A stretch of DNA of 64,000 nucleotides, from assembly GCF_014191375.1 (NCBI RefSeq), contig NZ_JACHWN010000007.1, forward strand, positions 124,001 through 188,000, read 5' to 3'. This DNA comes from Mesorhizobium sp. RMAD-H1. Lineage in GTDB: Bacteria > Pseudomonadota > Alphaproteobacteria > Rhizobiales > Rhizobiaceae. The notes beneath the pieces were generated by a model. That model was not told the DNA's origin, did no database searches, and worked only from the letters and a program-made list of their open reading frames with translations. Positions 16,360 to 25,712 of this stretch are shown piece by piece. Each line of letters begins with the position of its first letter. Positions within the stretch are counted from its first letter, which is position 1. A program made the position numbers and the translations under genes.

Positions 16360-17492
16360 TGGTAGCGCTGAACGAAACGCCGGCGGATACCGCTGCATCC
16401 GGCAAGCCTGATGCGGCGACCTTCAATGAAAGCTACGGCGCTTTGGTGTGGCGCCGCTTTAAGCGGTCATTTACTGGCATGATGGGGCTCGTCCTCGTCA
16501 TCCTGCTGGCGCTCACGGCGATCTTCGCGGATTTTGTCGCCCCGATGAGCCCGATGGAAACCGATGTGAGTTTTTCGCCGCCGCAGGCCATCAGCTTCCG
16601 CAACAAGGATGGTAGTTTCAGCTTTCGTCCGCGCGTCTATCCGATCGCCGAGACGCAGGAACTCGATCCCGTGACCTTCCAGCCCATTGTCGGGCCGGAT
16701 TATGACAATCCGCTCTATCTCGGTTTCTTCGTCAAGGGCGCGGAATATCGCCTCTTCGGCCTTCTTCCGATGGACCGCCATCTTTTCGGGTCGACCGATG
16801 GCCGGCCGGTGCATTTTATCGGCACCGACAAAATCGGCCGGGACGTGCTGTCGCGCGCCATCCATGGCTCGCGCATATCACTGGCAATCGCACTGAGCGT
16901 GGTTGCGATCGTCACGGTGATCGGCACGGGTGTCGGCCTGATTTCCGGCTATTTCGGCGGTGTCGCCGATGCCTGGATCCAGCGCTTTGTGGAGATCATC
17001 CTCGCTTTTCCGCAGCTGCCGCTCTATCTCGCGCTCACCTCGCTGATACCTGTAACGGCGCCCACACACGTTTTCCTGACATTCGTGATCGTCGTAATGT
17101 CAGCGCTGGGATGGGCGCAGATGTCGCGCGAGATACGCGGCAAGACGCTGGCGCTGGCGCGGATCGAATATGTCCGCGCGGCGATTGCCGTCGGCGCAAC
17201 CGACCGCCGCATCATCTTTCAGCACATCCTGCCGAATGTGATGAGCCATGTCATCGTCGCGGTAACCCTGCAAATCCCGACAGTGATATTGCTGGAATCC
17301 TTTCTTGGCTTTCTCGGTTTCGCCGTCAAGCCGCCACTCATTTCATGGGGGCTGATGCTGCAGGACACCGCGACCTATTCCGTCATCGGCTCCTATCCCT
17401 GGATCCTGACGCCGGTCGCCTTCGTGCTCGTTGCGGTCTTCGCCTTCAACGCTTTGGGCGACGGCCTGCGCGATGCTGTCGATCCCTATTGA
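16359..17492 (+). CDS. agpC: Alpha-galactoside ABC permease, OppC/DppC type
   Basis: Second permease, 377 aa. Compared with DppC (about 300 aa) it carries an insertion of roughly 80 residues between helix 1 and helix 2 (about residues 60-145, including SFSFRPRVYPIAETQELDPV), a feature of the subgroup paired with very large binding proteins. The conserved entry GTDKIGRDVLSRAIHGSRISL and the coupling loop RAAIAVGATDRRIIFQHILPN are clear. It ends with the family's FNALGDGLRDAVDPY. It follows agpB with a 1-nt overlap and precedes the ATPase by 11 nt. Confidence 0.87.
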   Translation: MVALNETPADTAASGKPDAATFNESYGALVWRRFKRSFTGMMGLVLVILLALTAIFADFVAPMSPMETDVSFSPPQAISFRNKDGSFSFRPRVYPIAETQELDPVTFQPIVGPDYDNPLYLGFFVKGAEYRLFGLLPMDRHLFGSTDGRPVHFIGTDKIGRDVLSRAIHGSRISLAIALSVVAIVTVIGTGVGLISGYFGGVADAWIQRFVEIILAFPQLPLYLALTSLIPVTAPTHVFLTFVIVVMSALGWAQMSREIRGKTLALARIEYVRAAIAVGATDRRIIFQHILPNVMSHVIVAVTLQIPTVILLESFLGFLGFAVKPPLISWGLMLQDTATYSVIGSYPWILTPVAFVLVAVFAFNALGDGLRDAVDPY

Positions 17493-17503
17493 GGAATATG
17501 CCA

Positions 17504-19171
17504 ATGGCCCTTGCAGCGATCACTTCATTCGCTCCGCCGGAAAGGCTCGACAATGGCGAACGCCAGGGCAAGCCGCTGATCGATGCCCGCAACATCGCCG
17601 TTACCTTCAAGGTGGAGCATGGCACGGTCGAGGCAGTGAAGGATATCTCCTTCCAGCTTTATCCTGGCGAGACCGTCGCCATCGTCGGAGAGTCGGGCTC
17701 CGGCAAATCCGTCACCGCCCGCACGGTGATGGGGCTTCTATCAAAGCGCGCAACCATCGCGCCGCAGGCTCGGATTGAATTCAATGGCGCCGATATCCTG
17801 AAGCTCCCGCCGCGGGCGAGGAGAGCGCTGCGCGGCAACCGGATTTCGATGATCTTTCAGGAGCCGATGAGCTCGCTCAACCCGCTCTATACGATTGGCA
17901 GCCAGGTCATCGAGGCGATCCGGGTTCATTCGCGAATGGGGCGGAAGGCGGCTGAAGCCCGCGCCCTCGAACTTTTACGCCAGGTACAGATACCGGAGCC
18001 CGAGGCGCGGCTGAACCAGTATCCGCATCAGCTCTCCGGCGGTCAGCGCCAGCGCGTCATGATCGCCATGGCGCTCTCCAACGATCCGGACGTTTTGATC
18101 GCTGACGAACCGACGACGGCGCTGGACGTGACCGTCCAGGCACAGATCCTCAACCTCATCCGCCGCTTGCAGCAGGAAAGGGGGATGGCGGTTGTCCTGA
18201 TCACCCACGATCTGACCATCGTGCGCAAGTTTGCCGATTATGTCTATGTCATGCAGCACGGAGAAATGCGTGAGCACAACAGGACCGCGCAGATATTCGA
18301 AGACCCGCGGCATCCCTATACCAGGAAACTACTCGGATCGGAGCCGCATGGCGCTGCCCCTCCGCTTCATCCCAGCGCCGAGCCGCTTCTGACCGCCGCC
18401 GGCGTGCGTGTGAGTTTCATGATGCGCCATGGCGGGTTCTTCAGGCCGGACCTCCGGGAGTTGGTGGCTGTCAATGGTCTGGGCTTAACGCTTCGTCGCC
18501 ATGAGACGCTGGGCCTCGTGGGCGAATCCGGATCCGGCAAAACCACGTTCAGTCAATCGCTGCTACGGCTGAACGAGCCGACGCAGGGCGAGATCCGTTT
18601 TGACGGGGAACGCATCGATGGCCGCTCACGCGCCGAAATGCGTCCGCTCCGGTCGCGCATGCAAATTGTCTTCCAGGATCCGTTTGCCTCGCTCAATCCC
18701 CGCATGACCATTGGCCAGATCATCGAAGAGGGCTTGGTCGTCAACGCCCTCGGCTCGACCAGGGGTGAGCGGATCGACAGGATCCGCGAGGCGCTGGAGG
18801 CGGCGGGCATGCCCGGCAACATTCTTTCACGCTTTCCCCATGAGTTTTCCGGCGGTCAGCGCCAGCGCATCGCCATTGCGCGGGCGATAGCGCTGGAACC
18901 GGAATTCATCCTGCTCGACGAGCCGACATCGGCCCTCGACCTGTCAGTGCAGGCCCAGATCATCGAACTCCTGCGCAAGCTGCAGGACGAGCGCGGACTG
19001 AGCTATCTATTCATTTCCCATGACCTGAAGGTGGTGAGGGCTCTCTGCCACCGCGTCGTCGTCATGCAACACGGACGCATCGTCGAGGAAGGTCTCGTGA
19101 GCGAAGTGCTTGCCAAACCTAAGACTGAATACACTCAGCGGCTCGTCAGGGCTGCATTCGAAATCGCCTGA
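17504..19171 (+). CDS. agpD: Alpha-galactoside ABC transporter, double ATPase
   Basis: Fusion of two OppD/OppF-type ATPases, 555 aa. Domain one has Walker A GESGSGKS (62-69), signature LSGGQRQRV and Walker B VLIADEP; the second has [21 protein letters not shown] and [11 protein letters not shown]. One polypeptide therefore provides both nucleotide-binding sites. Each unit ends with the oligopeptide-type tail ([11 protein letters not shown] in the first). ATG 17504 lies 7 nt after GAGGAA and is preferred to the ATG at 17498. It is last of the transporter genes and is followed after 16 nt by the second glycosidase. Confidence 0.88.
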   Translation: MALAAITSFAPPERLDNGERQGKPLIDARNIAVTFKVEHGTVEAVKDISFQLYPGETVAIVGESGSGKSVTARTVMGLLSKRATIAPQARIEFNGADILKLPPRARRALRGNRISMIFQEPMSSLNPLYTIGSQVIEAIRVHSRMGRKAAEARALELLRQVQIPEPEARLNQYPHQLSGGQRQRVMIAMALSNDPDVLIADEPTTALDVTVQAQILNLIRRLQQERGMAVVLITHDLTIVRKFADYVYVMQHGEMREHNRTAQIFEDPRHPYTRKLLGSEPHGAAPPLHPSAEPLLTAAGVRVSFMMRHGGFFRPDLRELVAVNGLGLTLRRHETLGLVGESGSGKTTFSQSLLRLNEPTQGEIRFDGERIDGRSRAEMRPLRSRMQIVFQDPFASLNPRMTIGQIIEEGLVVNALGSTRGERIDRIREALEAAGMPGNILSRFPHEFSGGQRQRIAIARAIALEPEFILLDEPTSALDLSVQAQIIELLRKLQDERGLSYLFISHDLKVVRALCHRVVVMQHGRIVEEGLVSEVLAKPKTEYTQRLVRAAFEIA

Positions 19172-19187
19172 TTGCCGGAGGAACGAC

Positions 19188-20561
19188 ATGGCAAGACACC
19201 CTAAAATCACATTCATCGGCGCCGGCTCGACGGTGTTCATGAAGAACATCATCGGCGACGTCCTGCAGCGACCTGCCCTGTCCAATGCAACAATCGCGCT
19301 GATGGACATCAATGCGCAACGTCTTGAGGAAAGCGCCGTCGTCGTGGGCAAACTCATATCGACGCTCGGCGTGAAGGCCAGGGCGGAAACCTATACGGAC
19401 CAGCGGAAGGCGCTTTCCGATGCGGATTTCGTCGTCGTCGCCTTCCAGATCGGCGGCTACGAGCCCTGCACGGTCACCGATTTCGAAGTGCCGAGAAAAT
19501 ACGGCCTGCGCCAGACCATTGCAGATACGCTCGGTGTCGGTGGCATCATGCGAGGCCTACGGACGGTCCCGCATCTCTGGACGATCTGCGAGGACATGCT
19601 GGCGGTCTGCCCCAATGCCATCCTGCTTCAATATGTGAATCCGATGGCGATCAATACCTGGGCCATCGCGGAGAAATATCCGGCGATCCGGCAGGTGGGG
19701 CTTTGCCATTCGGTGCAAGGCACGGCGATGGAACTCGCCCATGACCTCGATATTCCCTATGAGGAGATCCGCTACCGGTCCGCGGGCATCAATCACATGG
19801 CCTTCTTCCTGGAATTCGAGCATCGCCAGCCGGACGGCAGTTATCGCAATCTCTATCCTGATCTCCAGCGGGCCTATCGCGAAGGCCGTGCTCCGAAACC
19901 GGGCTGGAACCCGCGCTGCCCCAACAAGGTGCGCTATGAAATGCTGAAGCGGCTTGGATATTTCGTCACCGAGAGCTCGGAGCATTTTGCCGAATATACG
20001 CCCTGGTTCATTAAGGAAGGCCGCGAGGACCTCATCGAGAAGTTCGGCATTCCGCTAGACGAATATCCAAAGCGCTGTATCGAGCAGATCGAGCGCTGGA
20101 AAGACCAGGCGGCGGCCTATCGCTCGGCGGAGCGGATCGAAGTGAAGCAGTCGAAGGAATATGCCTCCTCGATCATGAACTCGGTGTGGACCGGCGAACC
20201 ATCCGTAATTTACGGCAATCAGCGTAACAATGGCTGCATCACGTCGCTTCCGGCGGCATGCGCCACCGAAGTGCCTTGCCTCGTCGATCACAACGGCATT
20301 CAGCCGACCTTTATCGGCGAACTGCCGCCACAGCTGACGGCGTTGATGCGCACCAACATCAACGTACAGGAACTGACGGTCCGGGCGATCATGACGGAGA
20401 ACCGCGAGCACATCTATCATGCCGCAATGATGGACCCGCACACATCAGCCGAACTCGATCTCGACCAGATCTGGTCGCTGGTGGACGATCTGCTTGCCGC
20501 ACATCGGGAATGGCTGCCGGAATGGACCCAGCTACCGATGAAACTATCCGCCGCGAGCTAA
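19188..20561 (+). CDS. agaL2: GH4 family alpha-galactosidase, second copy
   Basis: GH4 glycosidase, 457 aa, with NAD loop FIGAGSTVF (9-17), metal ligands in GLCHSVQ (Cys173) and AGINHMAF (His203), and NPMAINTW (151-158). CHSVQ is the version found in MelA-type alpha-galactosidases. It is clearly divergent from the first copy at 11603, so the pair is probably an old duplication with different substrate preference (for instance melibiose against longer raffinose oligosaccharides; inference). Strong ribosome binding site GGAGGAA before ATG 19188. It closes the operon. Confidence 0.88.
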   Translation: MARHPKITFIGAGSTVFMKNIIGDVLQRPALSNATIALMDINAQRLEESAVVVGKLISTLGVKARAETYTDQRKALSDADFVVVAFQIGGYEPCTVTDFEVPRKYGLRQTIADTLGVGGIMRGLRTVPHLWTICEDMLAVCPNAILLQYVNPMAINTWAIAEKYPAIRQVGLCHSVQGTAMELAHDLDIPYEEIRYRSAGINHMAFFLEFEHRQPDGSYRNLYPDLQRAYREGRAPKPGWNPRCPNKVRYEMLKRLGYFVTESSEHFAEYTPWFIKEGREDLIEKFGIPLDEYPKRCIEQIERWKDQAAAYRSAERIEVKQSKEYASSIMNSVWTGEPSVIYGNQRNNGCITSLPAACATEVPCLVDHNGIQPTFIGELPPQLTALMRTNINVQELTVRAIMTENREHIYHAAMMDPHTSAELDLDQIWSLVDDLLAAHREWLPEWTQLPMKLSAAS

Positions 20562-20762
20562 CAGCGTCGGCGCTTTTCCCGACCAAATTGGGGGATAACC
20601 GCCGCGGCTGTCGTGTCCACTAAATGTCCGATAATTGAGAGATTCCGATGCCTTGATCGACTATACCAAAAATCCTCCGTATTATCGACGGAAATAGCGG
20701 AATTCCCCTGGGAAAGTCTCACCGATATCTGCGGTGGCGGGCCCGTCCAGCTATTCCCTCTC

Positions 20763-21983
20763 TCATCTGGTCATCCGCGGTGCAGTCCCATTCGCCTTCA
20801 GCGCGGCCATGATCATCGGTTCCATCGAAAACGCCCCTGCCCGCGCCTTTTGCGTCAGGCTTCGCAGATAGGCGCCGGCGGATTGGATATGCTGGGCCCG
20901 CTGGGCGATGCAGGCGATGGCGATGGCAGCATTCTCCGGCCCAAGCACGCGCGACGCATCGTCGTAGGCCGAGGGTGAAATGCCGAGATAGCCTCTGACC
21001 TGGACAGCCGTTGCCATCAGGTCGCGCCAATTTTTAATGCCAGCGGTGGCATAATCCGCGAATTCTGGAAAAGCACGCAGAACCAGTTCGAGTGGATAGG
21101 CAGACGGACAGGCCCTGGAGGGATTTCCAGATCGCTGAACGAGTACCGGTTTTTCATTCAATTCATTTCCCAAAATAAATTTATATTCATTAAGGGATTC
21201 TGACTCTGAATTAGATTGCTGCCGTCCATTCTGGGATTCACTGCCGCCTGTATTTCCAGCATTCACATGGGATTCCAAGAGCTTATCGATTTCTTCCCGC
21301 AAAGCTGCCAATCGGGCCGCAATCGGCTCCAGATCAGCGAGAACGGCCCGGCGGGGGATTTCCGTGACGATGGCCCTGAACCGCGTCCACAGCGCATCCC
21401 AGGGGCCGGAGATGTCTTCCTGCCGGGCCGCCTCGATCAATTTATGAATATCGCGGCGATGCAGGGTGATGCGCTGCCTTGCGAGCCTCAGGGCGCGGTT
21501 TTCCGCCTGCACCCGCTCCGCCGCCTGCTCGAACTCCTCCGCGCGCGCGAGCAGCGGCGCCAGGGAGAAGCCGAAGGCTTCATGAATGTCCCCTCCCCTG
21601 CCCCGGCAGGCATATCGCTTGCCGTTCGGGCTGTCGCGGCGAATGATCAGCCCGCAATCGACCAGCGCGGCCAGATGCCGGCGCAGCGTCGTATCCGCCA
21701 TGCCATGGGCCCTCAGCGCCAGCTGGGCATTGGAGGGGAAGACGACGAGCCCGTGCTCCTGCGACAGCTCGGTCTCCGGATAGAAGCTCAAAAGCGCATT
21801 CAGCACCGCCAGCGACCGGTCGGAAACGCCGATGATTGCCTTGCCCTCGCAGAGCCAGCGATAAATCCGCCATTTATCGGTCTTTTTGCCCTCAGGGATT
21901 TTGTCCGCCCTGATCTGACTTGCCATCATGGCAAGCGATATTGTTCGCCGCCCAAAGGGCGTCGTTATGCCTATATTCTCCAT
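20763..21983 (-). CDS. repC: Plasmid replication initiator RepC
   Basis: Replication initiator of repABC replicons, 406 aa. An N-terminal RP-C domain with a winged helix binds the origin (MENIGITTPFGRRTISLAMM start, then SNAQLALRAHGMADTTLRRHLAALVDCGLIIRRDSPNGKR split across about residues 84-123). A low-complexity Asn/Ser/Glu linker (about 243-270) leads to the RP-C C-terminal domain (WRDLMATAVQVRGYLGISPSAY). Length equals the family norm. Preceded by AAGGAAA and a 154-nt gap from repB that encodes the antisense RNA controlling RepC translation. RepC acts mainly in cis. Confidence 0.95.
   Translation of the reverse strand: MENIGITTPFGRRTISLAMMASQIRADKIPEGKKTDKWRIYRWLCEGKAIIGVSDRSLAVLNALLSFYPETELSQEHGLVVFPSNAQLALRAHGMADTTLRRHLAALVDCGLIIRRDSPNGKRYACRGRGGDIHEAFGFSLAPLLARAEEFEQAAERVQAENRALRLARQRITLHRRDIHKLIEAARQEDISGPWDALWTRFRAIVTEIPRRAVLADLEPIAARLAALREEIDKLLESHVNAGNTGGSESQNGRQQSNSESESLNEYKFILGNELNEKPVLVQRSGNPSRACPSAYPLELVLRAFPEFADYATAGIKNWRDLMATAVQVRGYLGISPSAYDDASRVLGPENAAIAIACIAQRAQHIQSAGAYLRSLTQKARAGAFSMEPMIMAALKANGTAPRMTR
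21150..21225. other. AT-rich segment inside repC, probable replication origin
   Basis: In an otherwise GC-rich gene this stretch (around caaaataaatttatattcat) is strongly AT-rich and encodes the Asn/Ser/Glu linker of RepC. In studied repABC plasmids the origin lies inside repC at such an AT-rich block, so I infer oriV here. Confidence 0.6.
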
Positions 21984-22041
21984 TTTCCTTCACCTTCGAT
22001 CAGGCAAAAGAAATCTGCTCGCCAAATGACGCTAAAGACTC

Positions 22042-22070
22042 TTGACAGTGATTCGTGGAAATGGGATTCT
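22042..22070 (+). promoter_or_regulatory. Promoter of the repABC antisense RNA
   Basis: Consensus -35 TTGACA (22042-22047), 17-nt spacer, and GATTCT (22065-22070) as -10, on the strand opposite to repABC. A strong constitutive promoter is expected for the counter-transcribed RNA. Confidence 0.75.
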
Positions 22071-22076
22071 CTGACT

Positions 22077-22130
22077 GCTTACATCTGAGAAGGGCTTCCA
22101 CGACTGCGTCGTTGGGGGCCTTTTTCTTTT
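22077..22130 (+). ncRNA. Counter-transcribed incompatibility RNA (ctRNA, incA type)
   Basis: Predicted antisense RNA of about 50 nt in the repB-repC gap, transcribed against repC mRNA. It starts about 7 nt after the -10 box and ends in a rho-independent terminator: the stem AAGGGCTTCCACGAC pairs with GTCGTTGGGGGCCTT around TGC and is followed by TTTTTCTTTT (to 22130). In repABC plasmids this RNA represses RepC production and sets copy number and incompatibility. The 5' end is inferred from promoter spacing. Confidence 0.8.
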
Positions 22131-22137
22131 GCGGTTT

Positions 22138-23139
22138 CTAGTCTCCTGTTTGCTTCGCTTTTTCCGTATTCCGGAAATCCTCGTAAAGACGGTCGAGATT
22201 CTCGGCCAGATATTCCCCAAACCGGCCGGCATCCCGGGCTTTCAGCGCCAGGCTGAAGGTTTTGCCGGTATTGCGGATGTCACCCGTAACCTGCTTGTCG
22301 GGAGCGGCCCAGGCACGCGCATTCTTCGGCTCGATTGCCTTTCTGACCGGCTTTTTCCGTGCGCCGCTCAAATGATTGAAAAGCAAATCGAAGCGCTGCT
22401 CCTGATCTGCCGCCGTGAATTCCTCGCTCGCCACGAAAGCGGCGGCGGCCTCGGTATTCCTTGGCCGCTCGAGCAGCTTGCGCAATTCCAGCCAGCGATC
22501 ACGGCCCACACCCTTGGCGGGGCCGATCGCCTCGATGATCTGCGCGGGAATGGCCTTGGGAATGGTCAGCATCTTGCTGAGTGTCTGATAGTCCACCGAC
22601 AGCGCCGACTGGATCGTCTCGCGCCCATAGCCCAGCGTTTCCAGCCTCTCGGCGAACATTACCCGCTCGATGAACGTCAGATTGGCGCGGGCGGCGTTCT
22701 CCTGCCCCTGCGCGATGATATGGTCGATATCGGCCAGCGCCTTGACCACGGCGCGCACGGGCCGTCCGAGTTCCCTGGCGACCCTGACTCGGCGATGGCC
22801 GAAGACGATCATATAACGGCCGTTCTGATCGGGATGCGGGCGCACCAGGATGGGGGTGTCCTGCCCCCTCTCCCGGATGGCGACAAGCAGTTCCTGATAG
22901 GCCTCGTCATCGGCCTGCATGCGATCGGAAACGAAGGAGCCTTCGATCAGCTCGGGGTCGATTTCGACGATCGTCTCCCCTTCGGTGAGCTTCGAGGCCT
23001 GCCGGGCAAGCTCATCGATCGAAGAGGAAATGGATTTCGCCGCGCCGAATTTGCGAAAGCCGGAATCCTGCTGGTCCTCTTCCACGGCTTCCGGCGGCTC
23101 CGCGCGCATCAGACTGTCGAAAATGTTTTTTCTGGCCAT
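22138..23139 (-). CDS. repB: Plasmid partitioning protein RepB (ParB family)
   Basis: ParB-family centromere-binding protein, 333 aa. The N-terminal ParB domain contains DTPILVRPHPD and the CTP-binding box GHRRVRVARELG (about residues 113-124), followed by the ENAARANLTFIERVMFAERL helix region and a helix-turn-helix (YGRETIQSALSVDYQTLSKML, about 170-190). It works with RepA to segregate the replicon and binds parS-like sites, probably the palindromes at 23198, 24764 and 25699. It lies 69 nt after repA in the same operon. Confidence 0.95.
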   Translation of the reverse strand: MARKNIFDSLMRAEPPEAVEEDQQDSGFRKFGAAKSISSSIDELARQASKLTEGETIVEIDPELIEGSFVSDRMQADDEAYQELLVAIRERGQDTPILVRPHPDQNGRYMIVFGHRRVRVARELGRPVRAVVKALADIDHIIAQGQENAARANLTFIERVMFAERLETLGYGRETIQSALSVDYQTLSKMLTIPKAIPAQIIEAIGPAKGVGRDRWLELRKLLERPRNTEAAAAFVASEEFTAADQEQRFDLLFNHLSGARKKPVRKAIEPKNARAWAAPDKQVTGDIRNTGKTFSLALKARDAGRFGEYLAENLDRLYEDFRNTEKAKQTGD

Positions 23140-23197
23140 CTCATCACATTCTTTGTTTCTGCCTAGACATCTGTTTTTGCGTCATAAATTCCTGATT

Positions 23198-23211
23198 TAG
23201 ACGGCAGTCTA
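23198..23211. repeat. parS-like palindrome, copy 1 (one mismatch)
   Basis: TAGACGGCAGTCTA, one base different from the perfect palindrome found at 24764 and 25699. It overlaps the stop codon of repA (23209-23211) and lies between repA and repB, a usual place for a RepB binding site in repABC operons. Confidence 0.7.
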
Positions 23212-24414
23212 CTTGGTTCGACCCCACGCCTGATGGATCAAATCCCGGATTTCAGAATTGACAGCCTCAAGCGATTCAATCGCGCGTTCATAGGTAGCCC
23301 TGGTCATTCCGGATTTTTCGACCTCGTAGAGCGTCTGCTTGGTCAGGCCGGCATCGGAAATCGCCGTTGACTTCAGCATCGGGTTCTTCAGCATCTGCTT
23401 TGCCAGCATCGACTGCATGAAGCCCACCATCTGCGCCTGCGGGATATCCGTGGGCTCATAGCGTGTGATGAGATAGCGGAACCAGTCGAGATCGACCGCG
23501 CCGCCCGCCCGGCGGATGGTCTTCAGGATATCGCCGAGCATTAGCAGGAACTGCGACATCGACATCAGGTCGAGCATCTGAGGATGAACGGTGATCAGCA
23601 CCGACGTGGCGGCGGACAAGGCGGTCAGTGTCAGATAGCCGAGCTGGGGCGGGCAGTCTATAACAATGATATCGTACTGATCGTCCACCTGCTTGAGTGC
23701 GGCCTCAATCCGGTTCCAGAAGGTCTTGCCCTCCATCGAACTGCGGTCCTGCATGGCGAGTGGTGTGTCATATTCATATTCCTGCAGCTCGAGCGAGGCC
23801 GGAATGATGTTGAGCCCGGGGAAATTGGTCGGGCGGATGACCTCCGCGATGGGCTTGCGCTCCCCGTCATAGCGGATCGCCTCGTAGAGCGAGGGATATT
23901 TGTCGAGCTCCGGCTGTATGCCATGCAGGGCGGAAAGCGAGGCCTGCGGATCGAGGTCGATGGCAAGGACGCGGTGGCCGGTCAGAGCGAGGTGTTGCGC
24001 CAGGTGGGCGGCCGTGGTGGTCTTGCCCGAGCCGCCCTTGAAATTGACGACGGCGACGACCTGCAGCTTCTCGCCATTGCGGCGGTGCGGAACATATTTC
24101 TTTACGTCCGCGCGGCCGTTGCGGTCCAGATAGTGGCGGAGTTCCATGATCTGCTCGGCTGAATAGGTGCGCCGGCCGCCAGCATGGATATGCGGCTCCA
24201 CGCCCTTTCCCTCCAGATGCAGCTTTTTCAGATTGCTCGTGGAGACGCCCAGAAAGTAAGCGGCCTCGGCCAGCGAAAACTGTCGTAAGGTCTTTGACGC
24301 ATTCGGCGGGAAAGTCTCCAGACGGAGCTGGTTGAGCCGTTTGGAGATCTCGCGCCCCTGTGACAGAATGAGGTCATCAAACGGTGCCATGGGCTGGGGG
24401 GCAGAAAAATTCAT
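23209..24414 (-). CDS. repA: Plasmid partitioning protein RepA (ParA family)
   Basis: ParA-type Walker ATPase, 401 aa. An N-terminal MerR-like helix-turn-helix (FSLAEAAYFLGVSTSNLKKLH, about residues 46-66) allows operator binding. The deviant Walker A is KGGSGKTTT (126-134), with IIVIDCPPQLG as Walker B. RepA drives partitioning and represses its own operon together with RepB. First gene of the leftward repABC operon; its upstream region carries a perfect parS-like palindrome at 24764. Confidence 0.95.
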   Translation of the reverse strand: MNFSAPQPMAPFDDLILSQGREISKRLNQLRLETFPPNASKTLRQFSLAEAAYFLGVSTSNLKKLHLEGKGVEPHIHAGGRRTYSAEQIMELRHYLDRNGRADVKKYVPHRRNGEKLQVVAVVNFKGGSGKTTTAAHLAQHLALTGHRVLAIDLDPQASLSALHGIQPELDKYPSLYEAIRYDGERKPIAEVIRPTNFPGLNIIPASLELQEYEYDTPLAMQDRSSMEGKTFWNRIEAALKQVDDQYDIIVIDCPPQLGYLTLTALSAATSVLITVHPQMLDLMSMSQFLLMLGDILKTIRRAGGAVDLDWFRYLITRYEPTDIPQAQMVGFMQSMLAKQMLKNPMLKSTAISDAGLTKQTLYEVEKSGMTRATYERAIESLEAVNSEIRDLIHQAWGRTK

Positions 24415-24981
24415 TTCCGGGAACCTTCAAGTAACGGCATTCAAGCGAAATTTTCGCTAATGCCGTCATTATGTCCGATTCTCCAGGCTCAGCAAGAAAT
24501 TTTAGGTTAATAAAAGGTTAACGAGTATTGCCTGGCAACCGGGAGCAATCGTTTTTCTTGAAAGGCTCCGATGGTCATCCCCGCGCTTGCTTGTGGGATA
24601 CCCTCATCACTCCGCTCCGAGGGCGCCGCAAAATGCCCGACCCTTGGTCGCAGGATGCTTCTTCTCCCCGCAAAGGGCGTGTGAAAGGCGACGCGACCGC
24701 ACGAGGATGCCTGCTGCCCGAATAAGCAGCTTATTCCATTGAAAACGCATCATAAGCGGAAAATAGACGGCCGTCTAAATCCGCGAGGAGAGGGAGCCGG
24801 GCGCTGCAGGCTGGAAGGCGCGCTTGTGCGGCGAAAGGAGATGAGGGGCTTTCCCGGCGTGCCTGGAGGGTGGCTGCGCAGGTGGCGCTCACCAGTCGCC
24901 AGTCGGCTTTGAACAGCCTGCTGGTGTCGGAATCGTGCTTTGCCGATCGTCTTCAAGGCAGGCAAGCTATGGAGAGCCGCA
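24415..24981. other. repABC upstream region
   Basis: No gene recognised. The repA promoter should lie in the AT-rich part near 24440-24530, which includes an inverted motif around aggttaataaaaggttaac. A perfect parS-like palindrome (24764-24777) is also here. A rightward frame at 24528-24725 has no family signs. Confidence 0.5.
24764..24777. repeat. parS-like palindrome, copy 2 (perfect)
   Basis: TAGACGGCCGTCTA, a perfect 14-bp palindrome upstream of repA. The same sequence occurs at 25699-25712 and with one change at 23198-23211. The shared sequence near repAB makes RepB binding (partition site) the best explanation. Confidence 0.75.
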
Positions 24982-25632
24982 ATGATCCCCACCATTACCG
25001 CATTCGAACGATCCCCCGACCGCGGCCGGGGTCTGGCGCGTGACATGCGCGTTCGCTGGGCGCTCGAGGAGGTAGGCCAGCCCTATGCGGTGCGGCTTCT
25101 CTCGTTCGAGGCGATGAAGGAGCCGGCGCATCTCGCGCTTCATCCGTTCGGGCAGATTCCGACCTATGAAGAGGGTGATCTCGCGCTATTCGAATCCGGG
25201 GCGATCGTCTTTCATATCGCGGAGCACCATACGGGCCTGCTACCCGATGATGCGAATGCGCGGGCGCGCGCGATCATGTGGATGTTCGCCGCCCTTAACA
25301 CGGTGGAGCCGCCGATCTTCGACCGCGCCCTCGCCACCCTCCTTGAACATGACGAACCCTGGTACGGGCAGCGCCTGCGTTTCCTCGAAGACGGCATTCG
25401 CAAGCGGCTGGGCGGCCTTTCCGCCCGCCTTGGCGGGGCCAGTTGGCTCGACGGCGCATTCAGCGCCGGCGACCTCCTGATGGTGTCGGTGCTGCTGCGG
25501 TTGAAAGGATCGGGTCTGCTTGACGAATATCAGAACCTTTCCGCCTATGTCGCCCGCGGCGAAGCGCGGCCCGCTTACAGGCGCGCTTTCGACGCTCAGC
25601 TCGCGGTTTTCATGGCAGCATCGGCCGATTGA
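24982..25632 (+). CDS. Glutathione S-transferase family protein
   Basis: GST-fold protein, 216 aa. The N-terminal thioredoxin-like half shows RVRWALEEVGQPYAVRLLSFEAMK, then HPFGQIPTYEEGDLALFESGAI, where the IP cis-proline and the ES glutathione-binding pair are typical. An all-helical C-terminal half includes WLDGAFSAGDLLMVSVLLRL, the conserved N-cap motif. ATG 24982 has GGAGAG 5-10 nt upstream. It sits between two parS-like sites beside repABC; its substrate is unknown and it may serve detoxification. Confidence 0.88.
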   Translation: MIPTITAFERSPDRGRGLARDMRVRWALEEVGQPYAVRLLSFEAMKEPAHLALHPFGQIPTYEEGDLALFESGAIVFHIAEHHTGLLPDDANARARAIMWMFAALNTVEPPIFDRALATLLEHDEPWYGQRLRFLEDGIRKRLGGLSARLGGASWLDGAFSAGDLLMVSVLLRLKGSGLLDEYQNLSAYVARGEARPAYRRAFDAQLAVFMAASAD

Positions 25633-25698
25633 CGCTCTGCTTTGTTGCAGCTCGGCGAATCGGCTATCTAATTGAAACAGAAGATAAAATCCGGCAAA

Positions 25699-25712
25699 TA
25701 GACGGCCGTCTA
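25699..25712. repeat. parS-like palindrome, copy 3 (perfect)
   Basis: Identical to copy 2 (TAGACGGCCGTCTA) and lying 935 bp from it, beyond the GST gene, in the 358-nt gap 25633-25990 that otherwise contains no recognisable gene. A partition cluster spread over about 2.5 kb is suggested. Confidence 0.72.
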
